Positions 49,134 through 57,349 of a stretch of 64,000 nucleotides of DNA are shown in pieces. Under the pieces are notes generated by a model. It saw only the letters and a list, made by a program, of their open reading frames with translations. It did no database searches and was not told where the DNA came from. The translations under genes and the position numbers were made by a program. How positions within the stretch are numbered: the first letter of the stretch is position 1; every line of letters starts with the position of its first letter. Origin of the DNA: Arthrobacter globiformis (GTDB lineage: Bacteria > Actinomycetota > Actinomycetes > Actinomycetales > Micrococcaceae); contig NZ_JAUSYZ010000001.1 of the NCBI RefSeq assembly GCF_030817195.1, positions 3,906,001 through 3,970,000 on the forward strand, written 5' to 3'.

Positions 49134-50365
49134 TTCGCGTCCTGCCCGGCTGCCGGGTAGGGGTCGTGCCCCTGGCCCACGGTGGTGTCTGCTCCGGCAA
49201 TGGCGGGCTTGTCGCCGCGGAAGTTTTCACAGCAGCCGGGACGGCATACGTCGTACCAGGGGCCGAGGCCGGTCACGGCCTGGCGGTCCGCGATGTTGTT
49301 GGCTACCGTCCGCTCGCAGATCAGTTCCACGAGCCCTTCCACAAAGCGGCGGTGCGTCCCCGGCGTGGGCACGCGCGTGGCGGCGAGGCCCAGGTCCTGG
49401 CAGGTCTGCAGCGCTTCGGTGTCGAGGTCCCAGACCACCTCCATGTGGTCGCTGACGAAGCCCAGGGGCACGATCACGACACCCGCGACGCCCTGCTTGG
49501 CGAGGTCCTCGATCGCATCGTTGATGTCCGGCTCGAGCCACGGGACATGCGGAGCGCCGGATCGCGACTGGTAGACGAGGGACCAGGGCGCGGTCAGGCC
49601 GGAGTCGGCTTCGACGCGGCGCATGATCTCGGCACCGTTGGCGAGGTGCTGGGCCACGTAGGCGGAATCCTCAGCAAACTCACGGGGCTCGTCCTCGGAG
49701 CGGCCGGCGGCCACGGCATCCCGGGTGGGGATGGAGTGGGTGGCGAACAGAACGTGGATGGGGGCGTCGGGCTTTCCGGCGGCGGCCAGCTGCGCGCGCA
49801 CGTCGGCGACCCCCTGGGCGGTGCCCGCAATGAAGGGTTCCACGAAGCCGGGGTGGTCGAAGTACTGGCGGACCTTGTCCACTTCCAGCCGGCCGTCGAG
49901 CCCGGTTTCGGTCAGTGCCATGCCGATGTCCTCGCGGTACTGGCGGCAGCTGGAGTAGCAGGAGTATGCGCTCGTGGTGAGCATGAGCAGGCGGCGGTGG
50001 CCGGCGTCGTACGCGTCCTGGAGGGTCTGCGGGATGTAGGGGTCCCAGTTGCGGTTGCCCCACAGCACGGGCAGGTCGATGCCCCGCGCCGCCAGCTCGG
50101 CTTCGAGGGCGGCCTTCAGCTCGCGGTTCTGCTGGTTGATGGGGCTGATGCCGCCGTTGGCGCGGTAGTGGTGTGACACCTCTTCGAGGCGCTCATCGGG
50201 GATCCCCCGGCCGCGGGTGACGTTGCGGAGGAACGGGATCACGTCGTCCTGGCCTTCGGGGCCGCCGAAGGAGGCGAGGAGGATGCCGTCGTATTCCTTG
50301 GGGGCCAACCTGCCGGTTTCGGTGACGGGATTCACGGCACCGTCCTGGGGATCCAGCGGGCTCAC
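49130..50365 (-). CDS. cpfC: Coproporphyrin/protoporphyrin ferrochelatase
   Basis: A 411-residue class of HemH that inserts iron, in actinobacteria mainly into coproporphyrin III. It opens YDGILLASFGGPEGQDDVIP. The metal-binding histidine segment HVLFATHSIPTRDAV and VVIVPLGFVSDHMEVVWDLD are present, as is the C-terminal CRPGCCENFRGDKPA cysteine cluster that can bind a [2Fe-2S] centre in actinobacterial enzymes. The start is GTG 50365, overlapping chdC by four bases. Its placement next to ChdC supports the coproporphyrin-dependent assignment. Confidence 0.94.
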   Translation of the reverse strand: MSPLDPQDGAVNPVTETGRLAPKEYDGILLASFGGPEGQDDVIPFLRNVTRGRGIPDERLEEVSHHYRANGGISPINQQNRELKAALEAELAARGIDLPVLWGNRNWDPYIPQTLQDAYDAGHRRLLMLTTSAYSCYSSCRQYREDIGMALTETGLDGRLEVDKVRQYFDHPGFVEPFIAGTAQGVADVRAQLAAAGKPDAPIHVLFATHSIPTRDAVAAGRSEDEPREFAEDSAYVAQHLANGAEIMRRVEADSGLTAPWSLVYQSRSGAPHVPWLEPDINDAIEDLAKQGVAGVVIVPLGFVSDHMEVVWDLDTEALQTCQDLGLAATRVPTPGTHRRFVEGLVELICERTVANNIADRQAVTGLGPWYDVCRPGCCENFRGDKPAIAGADTTVGQGHDPYPAAGQDAK

Positions 50366-51063
50366 GCGAGGACCTCGGCAATCTCACGGGAGGAGATGCG
50401 CCGGCCGGTGTAGAACGGGATCTCCTCGCGGACGTGGTTGCGCGCTTCGGTGGAACGCAGGTGGCGCATCAGGTCAACGAGGTCCACGAGCTCGGGCGCC
50501 TCCAGGCCGAGGATCCATTCCCAGTCACCGAGGGCAAACGAGGAAACCGTGTTGGAAATGACCTGCGGGAAGTCGCGGCCCAGCAGGCCGTGGTCGCGGA
50601 GCATCTTGCCGCGCTCGTCGTCCGGGAGCAGGTACCACTCGTAGGAGCGGACGAACGGGTACACGCACAGCCATTCGGCCGGTTCCACACCGCGGGAAAA
50701 CGCCGGCGTGTGGTTCTTGGCGAACTCCGCTTCGCGGTGCACGCCCATGGCGGACCACACGAGCTCGGTCCCGGCGAACAGCTTGCTGCGGCGGATGTCG
50801 CGGATGGCCTGCTGCAGCGCCTCAGGCCGGGGACCGTGGAGCCAGACCATGACGTCGGCGTCGGCGCGCATGGCGGAAACGTCGTAGCTTCCGCGGTGGG
50901 TCACGCCAGCCTCGGCCAGGCGCGCCACCAGGGCGTCGAAATCCTCCGCGGCATCGGCGCTGCGGAGGAGCTCGGCGGAGCGCTTGAAAACGGTCCAGAG
51001 GGTGAAGAACTGCTCGGCTGATTCTTCGGTTTTGGTGACAGATTCGGCAGGAGTGTGGCTCAT
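50362..51063 (-). CDS. chdC: Coproheme decarboxylase (HemQ/ChdC)
   Basis: A 233-residue chlorite dismutase-like enzyme that oxidatively decarboxylates coproheme to haem b using hydrogen peroxide. The family segments FFTLWTVFKRS, VMVWLHGPRPEALQQAIRDI and CVYPFVRSYEWYLLPDDERG with the catalytic Tyr (KVYPFVRS-like, here VYPFVRSYEWY) are intact, and the distal SSFALGDWEWILGLEAPELV. This gene together with cpfC and cgoX shows that the organism uses the coproporphyrin route. It ends in a GTGA overlap with cpfC. Confidence 0.95.
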   Translation of the reverse strand: MSHTPAESVTKTEESAEQFFTLWTVFKRSAELLRSADAAEDFDALVARLAEAGVTHRGSYDVSAMRADADVMVWLHGPRPEALQQAIRDIRRSKLFAGTELVWSAMGVHREAEFAKNHTPAFSRGVEPAEWLCVYPFVRSYEWYLLPDDERGKMLRDHGLLGRDFPQVISNTVSSFALGDWEWILGLEAPELVDLVDLMRHLRSTEARNHVREEIPFYTGRRISSREIAEVLA

Positions 51064-51108
51064 GGTTACTATCCTGCCCCTTCGATGCGGCCTAAGTCGA
51101 AAAACTCA

Positions 51109-51129
51109 ACTTCTACGTCGTGTAGAAGT
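51109..51129 (-). promoter_or_regulatory. 8-bp inverted repeat between the anchored-protein gene and chdC
   Basis: ACTTCTAC-GTCGT-GTAGAAGT (arms 51109-51116 and 51122-51129) is perfect. On the minus strand it follows the stop of the gene at 51138 by nine bases and is followed by TGAGTTTTT, so it could be a weak terminator. It is also 46 bases upstream of the chdC start and could be an operator. The sequence does not decide between these. Confidence 0.4.
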
Positions 51130-51137
51130 GGTTAATT

Positions 51138-52286
51138 TCACAGCGACCGCCGGATCCGGACTGCCGCCACACCCGCCGCTCCGGCAAGCGCCAGCAGCCC
51201 TGCTCCCCACCACACCTGCGGCTCAATGGTTCCGCTCCGCGAAATGCCCATGACAGCACTCTCGGCCGGTCCGCGCGTGTAGGGCGAACTCATCGTGGCC
51301 ATGTTGTTCGGTCCTGCGAGCTGCGCCGAACCCCAGACTCCGCCGGCGACGCCCGCGGCCGAGCGTCCCCGCAGGCCCGATCCGCCGGACAGACCGGTGA
51401 TGTCCTGGAACGGGCTGGCGTCTGCAGACGGCTTCTCGGTGGTCGCTGGAGAGCCGCTGGCCGCGGCACCCTGGGAACCGTCGGCGGGCGCGGCGGATCC
51501 CGCGGTTCCGGGCGCTGAGCCGGGAGTCTGGCCGGCAGGCGTGCCGCCGGTGCCGGTGGAGGGTCCCGACCAGCCTCCGGTTCCTGCTGCCGTTCCTGAG
51601 GGCGATGCCGTTCCCGCCGAGGATGGGGATGTCGACGAGGGCGGCGCGGCCGGTTCCGACCGGGTCGGGGCAGGCGCCGAACTTCCAGACGAGCTTGGCG
51701 ATGGAGCGGGAGATGACGGCGCCGGAGCAGTCGGTACGGGAACAGTCGGGACAGGCGAAGTCGGAACCGGAATGGACGGGACCGTGACAGAAGGCGAGGG
51801 TACCGGCACGGCCGGCGTCGGGCTGGCGGAGATGGTCATGGACGGGTCCGGCGTCGGAATCACGGGCGCAAGCGACGGCGGCAGCGACTCCGATGGCGAG
51901 GGATCGGCGGGTTCGGCCGCGCCGCGGTCGTCCCACTTCCCTTCGCGCGACTTGCTGTCACCCGATTTGCCGCTGTTGGACCTGCCGCTGTTGGACTTGC
52001 CGTTGTTCGGGGTGCCTTCGCTCTTGCCGTGGTTGGACAGCGCGGCCGCAGCCCAGGCCTCAAGGCCCGCCGCGTCGACGGTGGCGCCGAGCCCCGTGCC
52101 GGCCTGTTCCGAATCGCCCAGCAGGTCGGATGTGGGCAGCTCGGACGCAGCAGCGTTGGATGCAGGAACACCTGCGGACAAGACCAGTACCGCTCCGAAC
52201 GCAGCTGCTGCGGTGCCGCGCCGAAGACCCCCATGGAAACCAGTCAGCGAACGAAAACCATCGGACTTCTGATTGACCATAGTCAT
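51138..52286 (-). CDS. Secreted, C-terminally membrane-anchored Pro/Ser-rich protein
   Basis: A protein of about 382 residues unlike any haem enzyme. The N-terminal signal peptide (GTAAAAFGAVLVLSAGVPAS, cleavage near NAAA) is followed by a low-complexity Ser/Gly/Asn/Lys stretch (NNGKSNSGRSNSGKSGDSKS), then about 170 residues of Pro/Ser/Thr repeats (VTVPSIPVPTSPVPTVPVPT). A C-terminal transmembrane helix (WGAGLLALAGAAGVAAV) ends in RIRRSL. No LPXTG motif is seen. It is likely a cell-wall-spanning surface protein. It lies inside the haem cluster between cgoX and chdC in the same direction. Function unknown. The start is uncertain (ATG at 52286 or 52280). Confidence 0.7.
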   Translation of the reverse strand: MTMVNQKSDGFRSLTGFHGGLRRGTAAAAFGAVLVLSAGVPASNAAASELPTSDLLGDSEQAGTGLGATVDAAGLEAWAAAALSNHGKSEGTPNNGKSNSGRSNSGKSGDSKSREGKWDDRGAAEPADPSPSESLPPSLAPVIPTPDPSMTISASPTPAVPVPSPSVTVPSIPVPTSPVPTVPVPTAPAPSSPAPSPSSSGSSAPAPTRSEPAAPPSSTSPSSAGTASPSGTAAGTGGWSGPSTGTGGTPAGQTPGSAPGTAGSAAPADGSQGAAASGSPATTEKPSADASPFQDITGLSGGSGLRGRSAAGVAGGVWGSAQLAGPNNMATMSSPYTRGPAESAVMGISRSGTIEPQVWWGAGLLALAGAAGVAAVRIRRSL

Positions 52287-52397
52287 CGACCCTAAACACA
52301 TTTTCGCGCAGGGGAAAACTTGCGGAAGGCCATCTCGGAAGGTATCGCGGGCGGCAGGAAACCTGCCTCCTGCGGGTTCCGGGCGAGCGGAGCTGCC

Positions 52398-53882
52398 CTA
52401 CGCCAGGAAGGCCGCGACCTGTGTTTTCGTGTCGGCCACCACAGCCGCCAGCCCGTTGCCGGCCAGCCAGCCACCAACCATCAGCAGCCCGTCGATGCCG
52501 GCGCAGACCTGCCGCACTTCGGCGACCCGCTGGCGGTGCCCCACAGCGGCAAACGGCAGGGCTCCCGCCCAGCTGACGACGTCCCAGTCCACCAGCGTGT
52601 CCCGTGTGACGGGCACGGTCAGCAGCGCTGACGCATCCTGCAAAGCCATGTCAAGCAGTTCCTCATCCGACGCCGACTCCGGCCCCCGCGCGGCGTCCGG
52701 CGAAACGGCTGACGCACCCTCGCTGCGTCCGTAGGAGAGCCGCAGCACGTGCCTGCCGCGTCCGGCCGCTTCCGCCACCCAATCCCATTTGCCGGTGGCG
52801 TGGGTGAGGGCCTTCGCCTGGATTCCGTCGGTTTGCGGTGCCACCAGAATGCCGGTGCCGCGCGGACGCCGATCCAGCGCGGGGACATCAACAACCAGTG
52901 TCACAAGCTTGACCACAGGCCCGGGTCCAGGCTGATGCCCGGTCAACGCCGGGACCGCATCCCCGAGGAGCCGAACTGCGGACGGCCCGTCCAGGGCGAC
53001 CACCAGAACGTCGGCCGTGTGGCTGTCCTCCCCCGCCGCCACCACCCAGCCATGCGGGGTCCGTGCAACGGCGGTCGCCGCGGTCCCCGGCAGCAACTGC
53101 ACGCCGCGAGCCCGGAGGTCCGCCACGAGCTCCGTGATGAGGGTATGCATGCCGCCCCTCAGGCCGGCGACGGCGGAACCTGCCTTGGCCGGCCTACCTT
53201 GCGCTGACGGGCCCTGCGTTGCCGTGGCCCGGGTTCCGGTCCCCTTGCGCTGGGCGGCCACAGCCGCCGCCAGCGAGCCGTGCCGGGTAATGCCCGCGCG
53301 CAACCCCGGGGCCACCATGTCGACGTCGAGCAGGCCCGGGTCAGCCGAATGCACGCCGCCCACCACCGGTTCCACGAGCCGTTCCAGGACGCGGCGCCCC
53401 ATCCGGGCCCGCACCAGCGCGGAGACGCTGGAAACTTCGGCGGTGGTTCCCACGGAGGCAGGCAGCAGCTTGTCCAGCGAGGCGCGCAGGGACCCGCCCA
53501 GGCCCAGCGAGCGGCGGACCTCCGGGTCCCACGGATTGGCCGGGATGCCCAGCACGCCTGTCTTGGGAAGTTCGCGGGGTCCGCCCGGCAGCTGCACCCA
53601 GGCGCCGCCGGGCCGCGGCGCAACGATGTGTCCGCCCAGCCCGAGTTCAGCAGCCAGGTCTGCCACCGCGGTGGAACGGGTGGCGAAGGACTCGGCCCCG
53701 CTGTCCAGGGTCAGCCCGGCCACGTCATGGCGGCCCACACAGCCGCCCCACGCGTCCGCAGCCTCCAGCACCGTGGTGCTGAGGCCTGCCCGTGCCAGTT
53801 CGCGGGCGGCCAGGAGCCCGGAGATGCCACCGCCGACCACCAGCGCCGTGCGTCCGGCAGCCGGAGGCCTGCCCGCAGCCAC
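52398..53882 (-). CDS. cgoX: Coproporphyrinogen III oxidase (CgoX/HemY type)
   Basis: A 494-residue FAD flavoprotein, oxygen-dependent, that in Gram-positive bacteria oxidises coproporphyrinogen III to coproporphyrin III. The Rossmann FAD motif VVGGGISGLLAARELARAGL is followed by GLTLDSGAESFATRS and the C-terminal FAD segment DGLLMVGGWLAGNGLAAVVA. It was formerly named HemY or HemG. The start is GTG 53882, six bases after the hemE stop. An alanine-rich linker (GTRATATQGPSAQGRPAKAG) near residue 220 is an insertion relative to the usual length. Confidence 0.93.
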   Translation of the reverse strand: MAAGRPPAAGRTALVVGGGISGLLAARELARAGLSTTVLEAADAWGGCVGRHDVAGLTLDSGAESFATRSTAVADLAAELGLGGHIVAPRPGGAWVQLPGGPRELPKTGVLGIPANPWDPEVRRSLGLGGSLRASLDKLLPASVGTTAEVSSVSALVRARMGRRVLERLVEPVVGGVHSADPGLLDVDMVAPGLRAGITRHGSLAAAVAAQRKGTGTRATATQGPSAQGRPAKAGSAVAGLRGGMHTLITELVADLRARGVQLLPGTAATAVARTPHGWVVAAGEDSHTADVLVVALDGPSAVRLLGDAVPALTGHQPGPGPVVKLVTLVVDVPALDRRPRGTGILVAPQTDGIQAKALTHATGKWDWVAEAAGRGRHVLRLSYGRSEGASAVSPDAARGPESASDEELLDMALQDASALLTVPVTRDTLVDWDVVSWAGALPFAAVGHRQRVAEVRQVCAGIDGLLMVGGWLAGNGLAAVVADTKTQVAAFLA

Positions 53883-53888
53883 GGCCCT

Positions 53889-54983
53889 TTACTCCGGAGA
53901 GACGGAGTGGATGAGCTCGACCACGCGCGTCAGGACGTCCGGGTCCGTTTCCGGCGGCACGCCGTGGCCAAGGTTCAGCACATGGCCGGGGGCCGCAGCC
54001 CCCAATGCGATGACCTCGCGGACGTGCGCCTCCAGGACCTCCCACGGAGCGGACAGCAGTGCCGGGTCGATGTTGCCCTGCAGCGGGACGGTGCCGCCCA
54101 GCCTGCGGTTGGCCTCGTCCAGGGGCAGCCGGTAGTCCACGCCGACGACGTCAACACCGACGTCGCGCATGGCCACCAGAAGCTCGGAGGTGCCGGTGCC
54201 GAAGTGGACCAGCGGCGCGCCAAGATCGCGGACGTGGTCCAGGGCACGGGACGAGGCGGCGGCGACGAAGCGGGTGTAGTCGGCCAGGCCCAGGGAACCC
54301 GCCCACGAGTCAAACAGCTGGCCGGCGGAGGCGCCCGCCTCCAGCTGGGCGCGCAGGAACAGGCCGGAGGCATCCGCGGCCCAGTTGGCCAGCGCTGTCC
54401 ATGTCTCGGGGTCGGCGTGCATCATGGTGCGCGGTCCAAGGTGGTCGCGGGAGGGCCGGCCCTCCACCATGTACGCGGCCAGTGTGAAGGGTGCGCCGGC
54501 GAAGCCGATGAGCGGGGTCTTGCCGAGCTGCTCCACCGTCAGCCGGACGGCTTCCTGGATGGGTTCCAGCGACTCCTCGGTGAGGCGCGGCAGGGCCGCG
54601 ACGTCGGCGGCTGTCCGCACGGGCTTGTCCAGCACCGGACCCACACCGGGCACAATGTCCACGCCGACGCCGGCAAGCTTAAGCGGAATAACAATGTCGG
54701 AGAAGAAGATGCCCGCATCCACGTCATGCCGGCGCACCGGCTGCAGGGTGATTTCCGAGGCAAGTTCGGGCCGGAGGCAGGAGTCCAGCATGGCGACGCC
54801 CTCGCGGACCTTCAGGTACTCAGGCAGGGAACGCCCCGCCTGGCGCATGAACCACACCGGGCGGCGGCTTGGCTTGCCGCCGCGGTACGCCGTGATGAGC
54901 GGAGAGTCTGCAGTGCGTCCGTCGCGAAGCGGATGGCCTGCGTCGAGTCCGGTACCGGCGGGTGTTACAGCGCTAGAAGTCAT
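53889..54983 (-). CDS. hemE: Uroporphyrinogen decarboxylase
   Basis: A 364-residue enzyme that removes four carboxyl groups to make coproporphyrinogen III. The N-terminal active-site RRPVWFMRQAGRSLPEYLKV with conserved Arg and the catalytic Asp in FFSDIVIPL are present, as is GFAGAPFTLAAYMVEG and the C-terminal NLGHGVPPETDPD. I start at ATG 54983 (MTSSAVTPAG); an upstream in-frame ATG lacks support. It heads the minus-strand haem cluster and is divergent from hemA. Confidence 0.96.
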   Translation of the reverse strand: MTSSAVTPAGTGLDAGHPLRDGRTADSPLITAYRGGKPSRRPVWFMRQAGRSLPEYLKVREGVAMLDSCLRPELASEITLQPVRRHDVDAGIFFSDIVIPLKLAGVGVDIVPGVGPVLDKPVRTAADVAALPRLTEESLEPIQEAVRLTVEQLGKTPLIGFAGAPFTLAAYMVEGRPSRDHLGPRTMMHADPETWTALANWAADASGLFLRAQLEAGASAGQLFDSWAGSLGLADYTRFVAAASSRALDHVRDLGAPLVHFGTGTSELLVAMRDVGVDVVGVDYRLPLDEANRRLGGTVPLQGNIDPALLSAPWEVLEAHVREVIALGAAAPGHVLNLGHGVPPETDPDVLTRVVELIHSVSPE

Positions 54984-55141
54984 GCCTTTGATTGTGCCCA
55001 AAATCGGACCCAAAAGATAACGACAGCTTGTCATCCCGCGGCAGCCCAATCCGCGGGTGGCCGGAATCACAGGCCTGGAATCTCCGGTTCCGGGCGAAGG
55101 GTTGTTCTACGCCGCCGCGAAAAAGCTATGATTGTCCTGCT
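54984..55141. promoter_or_regulatory. Divergent hemE / hemA promoter region
   Basis: 158 bp that must contain both haem-cluster promoters. CTATGATT near 55127 is -10-like for hemA. No inverted repeat strong enough to call an operator was found. Confidence 0.45.
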
Positions 55142-56509
55142 GTGGTTCTTTTCTCATTGGTGGCTACACACGCCGACATCGACCTCGAAACCGTTGCTCA
55201 GCTAAGCAACGGTTCTTCTGGCATTGCCACGTCCGCCCTCGCCGGATCGCCGGCGGTCAAGGGCGCGGTTGTCCTTGCCACCTGCAACCGCTACGAAATC
55301 TACGGCGAGGCGCCGCACGCCGACGACGTGGAGGCCGCACGCGCCGCCCTGGTGGGCCAGATCAGCGAAACCAGCGGACTCAGCGAGCAACTCGTGTCCC
55401 GGTCGTTCAGCACGCACACCGGCCCCGGTGTCAGCCAGCACCTCTTCGCCGTGAGCTCCGGACTCGATTCCGCAGTGGTTGGCGAGCGCGAAATCGCTGG
55501 GCAGGTGCGCCGGGCCCTGATCACCGCCCAGCAGGAGGGCACGGCCAGCGCCGGACTGGTCCGCCTGTTCCAGGCCGCTTCCAAGACCGCCAAGGACGTC
55601 GGCGCGCAGACAGCACTCGGTTCCCGCGGCCTGTCCATCGTCTCGGTGGCACTCGACCTTGCCATCGACCTGTCTGAAGAGACCGACTGGTCGAAGAAGA
55701 AGGTCGTGGTGTTCGGCACCGGCGCCTACGCCGGCGCCACCATGGCCCTCCTCCGCGAACGCGGCTGCCGCGACATCTCGGTGTTCTCGTCGTCAGGACG
55801 CGCCGCCACCTTCGTGGCCACCCGCGGCGGGACCGCCCTCGACGGCGACACCCTGCACGCCGCCGTCGCCGCCGCCGACGTCATGATCGGCTGCAGCGGT
55901 TCGGACACGAGGGTGGAAGCCGCCGAGCTCGCCCAGGTCCGCGCCGGGTCCGCCCAGCCGCTGATCGCCATCGACCTGGCGCTCACCCACGATTTTGATC
56001 CCGCCGTGGGAGAGCTCGACGGCGTGGAGCTGCTGACGCTGGAGTCCGTACGGCTAGCGGCACCCCAGGAGCAGGCGGAATCGCTCGCCCAGGCCAGCGC
56101 CATGGTTACCGGCGCTGCCCAGGCGTTTGAGCAGGAGCGCGAAGCGCGGTCCGTGGACTCGGCCATCGTTGCCCTCCGCCGCCACACCATGAACGTGCTC
56201 GACGCGGAAATGGAAAAGGTGCGGGCCCGCCACGGCTGTACCGCCGCTGCCGAAGAGGTGGAATTTGCGCTTCGCCGGATGGTGAAGCAACTGCTCCATG
56301 TCCCCACCGTGCGCGCCCGCGAGCTGGCGTCCAACGGCCAGCAGGACGACTACGTCGCAGCCCTGGAAACCCTGTACGGCATCACCGTGGAGCAGCCGGC
56401 CGCGGCCTCCAAGCCCGAGTGCCCCGTGGACCACAGTACTCTCGCGGCCAGCCCCCTCCAGGGCGCCGTCAACCTGCAGGAAAATGAGGCACGCAGGAAC
56501 TCCGCCTAG
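55142..56509 (+). CDS. hemA: Glutamyl-tRNA reductase
   Basis: A 455-residue NADPH enzyme that reduces glutamyl-tRNA to glutamate-1-semialdehyde, the first committed step of haem synthesis. VLFSLVATHADIDLETVAQL begins the N-terminal domain. The catalytic cysteine is in VVLATCNRYEIY. Conserved substrate-binding GPGVSQHLFAVSSGLDSAVV and GEREIAGQVRRA are present, and the NADPH domain reads VVVFGTGAYAGATMALLRER. The start is GTG 55142; the upstream frame does not resemble the family. The C-terminal dimer domain carries a short extra tail. Confidence 0.95.
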   Translation: MVLFSLVATHADIDLETVAQLSNGSSGIATSALAGSPAVKGAVVLATCNRYEIYGEAPHADDVEAARAALVGQISETSGLSEQLVSRSFSTHTGPGVSQHLFAVSSGLDSAVVGEREIAGQVRRALITAQQEGTASAGLVRLFQAASKTAKDVGAQTALGSRGLSIVSVALDLAIDLSEETDWSKKKVVVFGTGAYAGATMALLRERGCRDISVFSSSGRAATFVATRGGTALDGDTLHAAVAAADVMIGCSGSDTRVEAAELAQVRAGSAQPLIAIDLALTHDFDPAVGELDGVELLTLESVRLAAPQEQAESLAQASAMVTGAAQAFEQEREARSVDSAIVALRRHTMNVLDAEMEKVRARHGCTAAAEEVEFALRRMVKQLLHVPTVRARELASNGQQDDYVAALETLYGITVEQPAAASKPECPVDHSTLAASPLQGAVNLQENEARRNSA

Positions 56510-56553
56510 CCCGCGTATGTTCTGACAAATACGGCCCCACAAGCTTTCCATAG

Positions 56554-56603
56554 GCTCCCCGCGCAGCATTGATGTTGCCCGTGAAAACAATATTGGGGAG
56601 CCA
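56554..56603 (+). promoter_or_regulatory. Potential ribosome-site-masking hairpin
   Basis: GGCTCCCC (56554-56561) is exactly complementary to GGGGAGCC (56596-56603), which contains the Shine-Dalgarno of the gene at 56606. The 34-base loop is long, so stability is modest. Its position suggests possible translational control. Confidence 0.4.
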
Positions 56604-56605
56604 CC

Positions 56606-57298
56606 ATGAATTTTTCTTCACCGGCGCCTGCCGTCCCGCCTCTGAGCCGCCGGCAGTTCGGGCTCATCCTGGGAGGCGGGGCCCTGCTGCTCGTTGGCGG
56701 CGGGACGTACGGGATGGTGTCCCGCAGCAGACCTGGCGGCGGGGCAGGGCTCTCCACGGCCTTCGGGACCCTCTCGCTCGTCGACGCCGGGCGCCTGGCC
56801 AGGCTTGATGCACAAGGGCAGCCTGCTGCCAGGCCGCTCGCCTCGGCCATATCGCAGGTCACGGACGGAACGCGCAGGGCCGATGCGGCGGGCCAGCCTG
56901 GTATCCAGATCCAGCGCGTTTCCAGCGGCCGGGGCACAGCGGTGGACGACCACCACGGCGACCCCCTTCTGGACTCCGACTGGCCGCAGCCCGGAAACTT
57001 CACGTGGGGCGACGTAGTGGTGCTCGAAGTGGCGCTTACTAATGTCCGTCCCGAGCCGGTCCTGTTCAGCCCCGGCCAGTTGCGCCTCAAGCTGCTGCCG
57101 TCCGGCATCACCGTGGCGCCGCAGGACGCTGACCGCGGGCCGGGCACGATTGCCACCGGCGCCACTGAGCGGGTCTGGATCAGCTACCTGGCCCCGCACG
57201 ATTCCGTTGCCATGGAGATCGAGTACACGGGTCTGGAAGACGACGCCGCCCAGGTTCTCGCCCTGCCGCTGCTCACGGTTGCCCAGTCGCGGTCATGA
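56606..57298 (+). CDS. Putative Tat-exported protein of unknown function
   Basis: A 230-residue protein. The N-terminus PLSRRQFGLILGGGALLLVG has a twin-arginine motif (SRRQF, residues 13-17) and a hydrophobic core, so export by the Tat route is likely. It may stay anchored because no clear cleavage site follows. The mature part is beta-rich in appearance (GDVVVLEVALTNVRPEPVLF, then SPGQLRLKLLPSGITVAPQD), resembling DUF4352-like or immunoglobulin-like domains. No catalytic motif. GGGGAG precedes ATG 56606. Function unknown. Confidence 0.68.
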   Translation: MNFSSPAPAVPPLSRRQFGLILGGGALLLVGGGTYGMVSRSRPGGGAGLSTAFGTLSLVDAGRLARLDAQGQPAARPLASAISQVTDGTRRADAAGQPGIQIQRVSSGRGTAVDDHHGDPLLDSDWPQPGNFTWGDVVVLEVALTNVRPEPVLFSPGQLRLKLLPSGITVAPQDADRGPGTIATGATERVWISYLAPHDSVAMEIEYTGLEDDAAQVLALPLLTVAQSRS

Positions 57299-57349
57299 GC
57301 CCCCGCGATGAGACCGGCGTTCCCAGCACCGGGCCGAGCCACTGCCGGA

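Noticed and set aside
53280..55205. Plus-strand open frame of 641 codons opposite cgoX and hemE
   Set aside because: It runs across two well-identified genes and their junction; composition is shadow-like.
43774..56509. Haem cluster as a cobalamin or sirohaem cluster
   Set aside because: No cobA/cysG-type methyltransferase or precorrin enzymes; chdC and cgoX specify haem by the coproporphyrin route.
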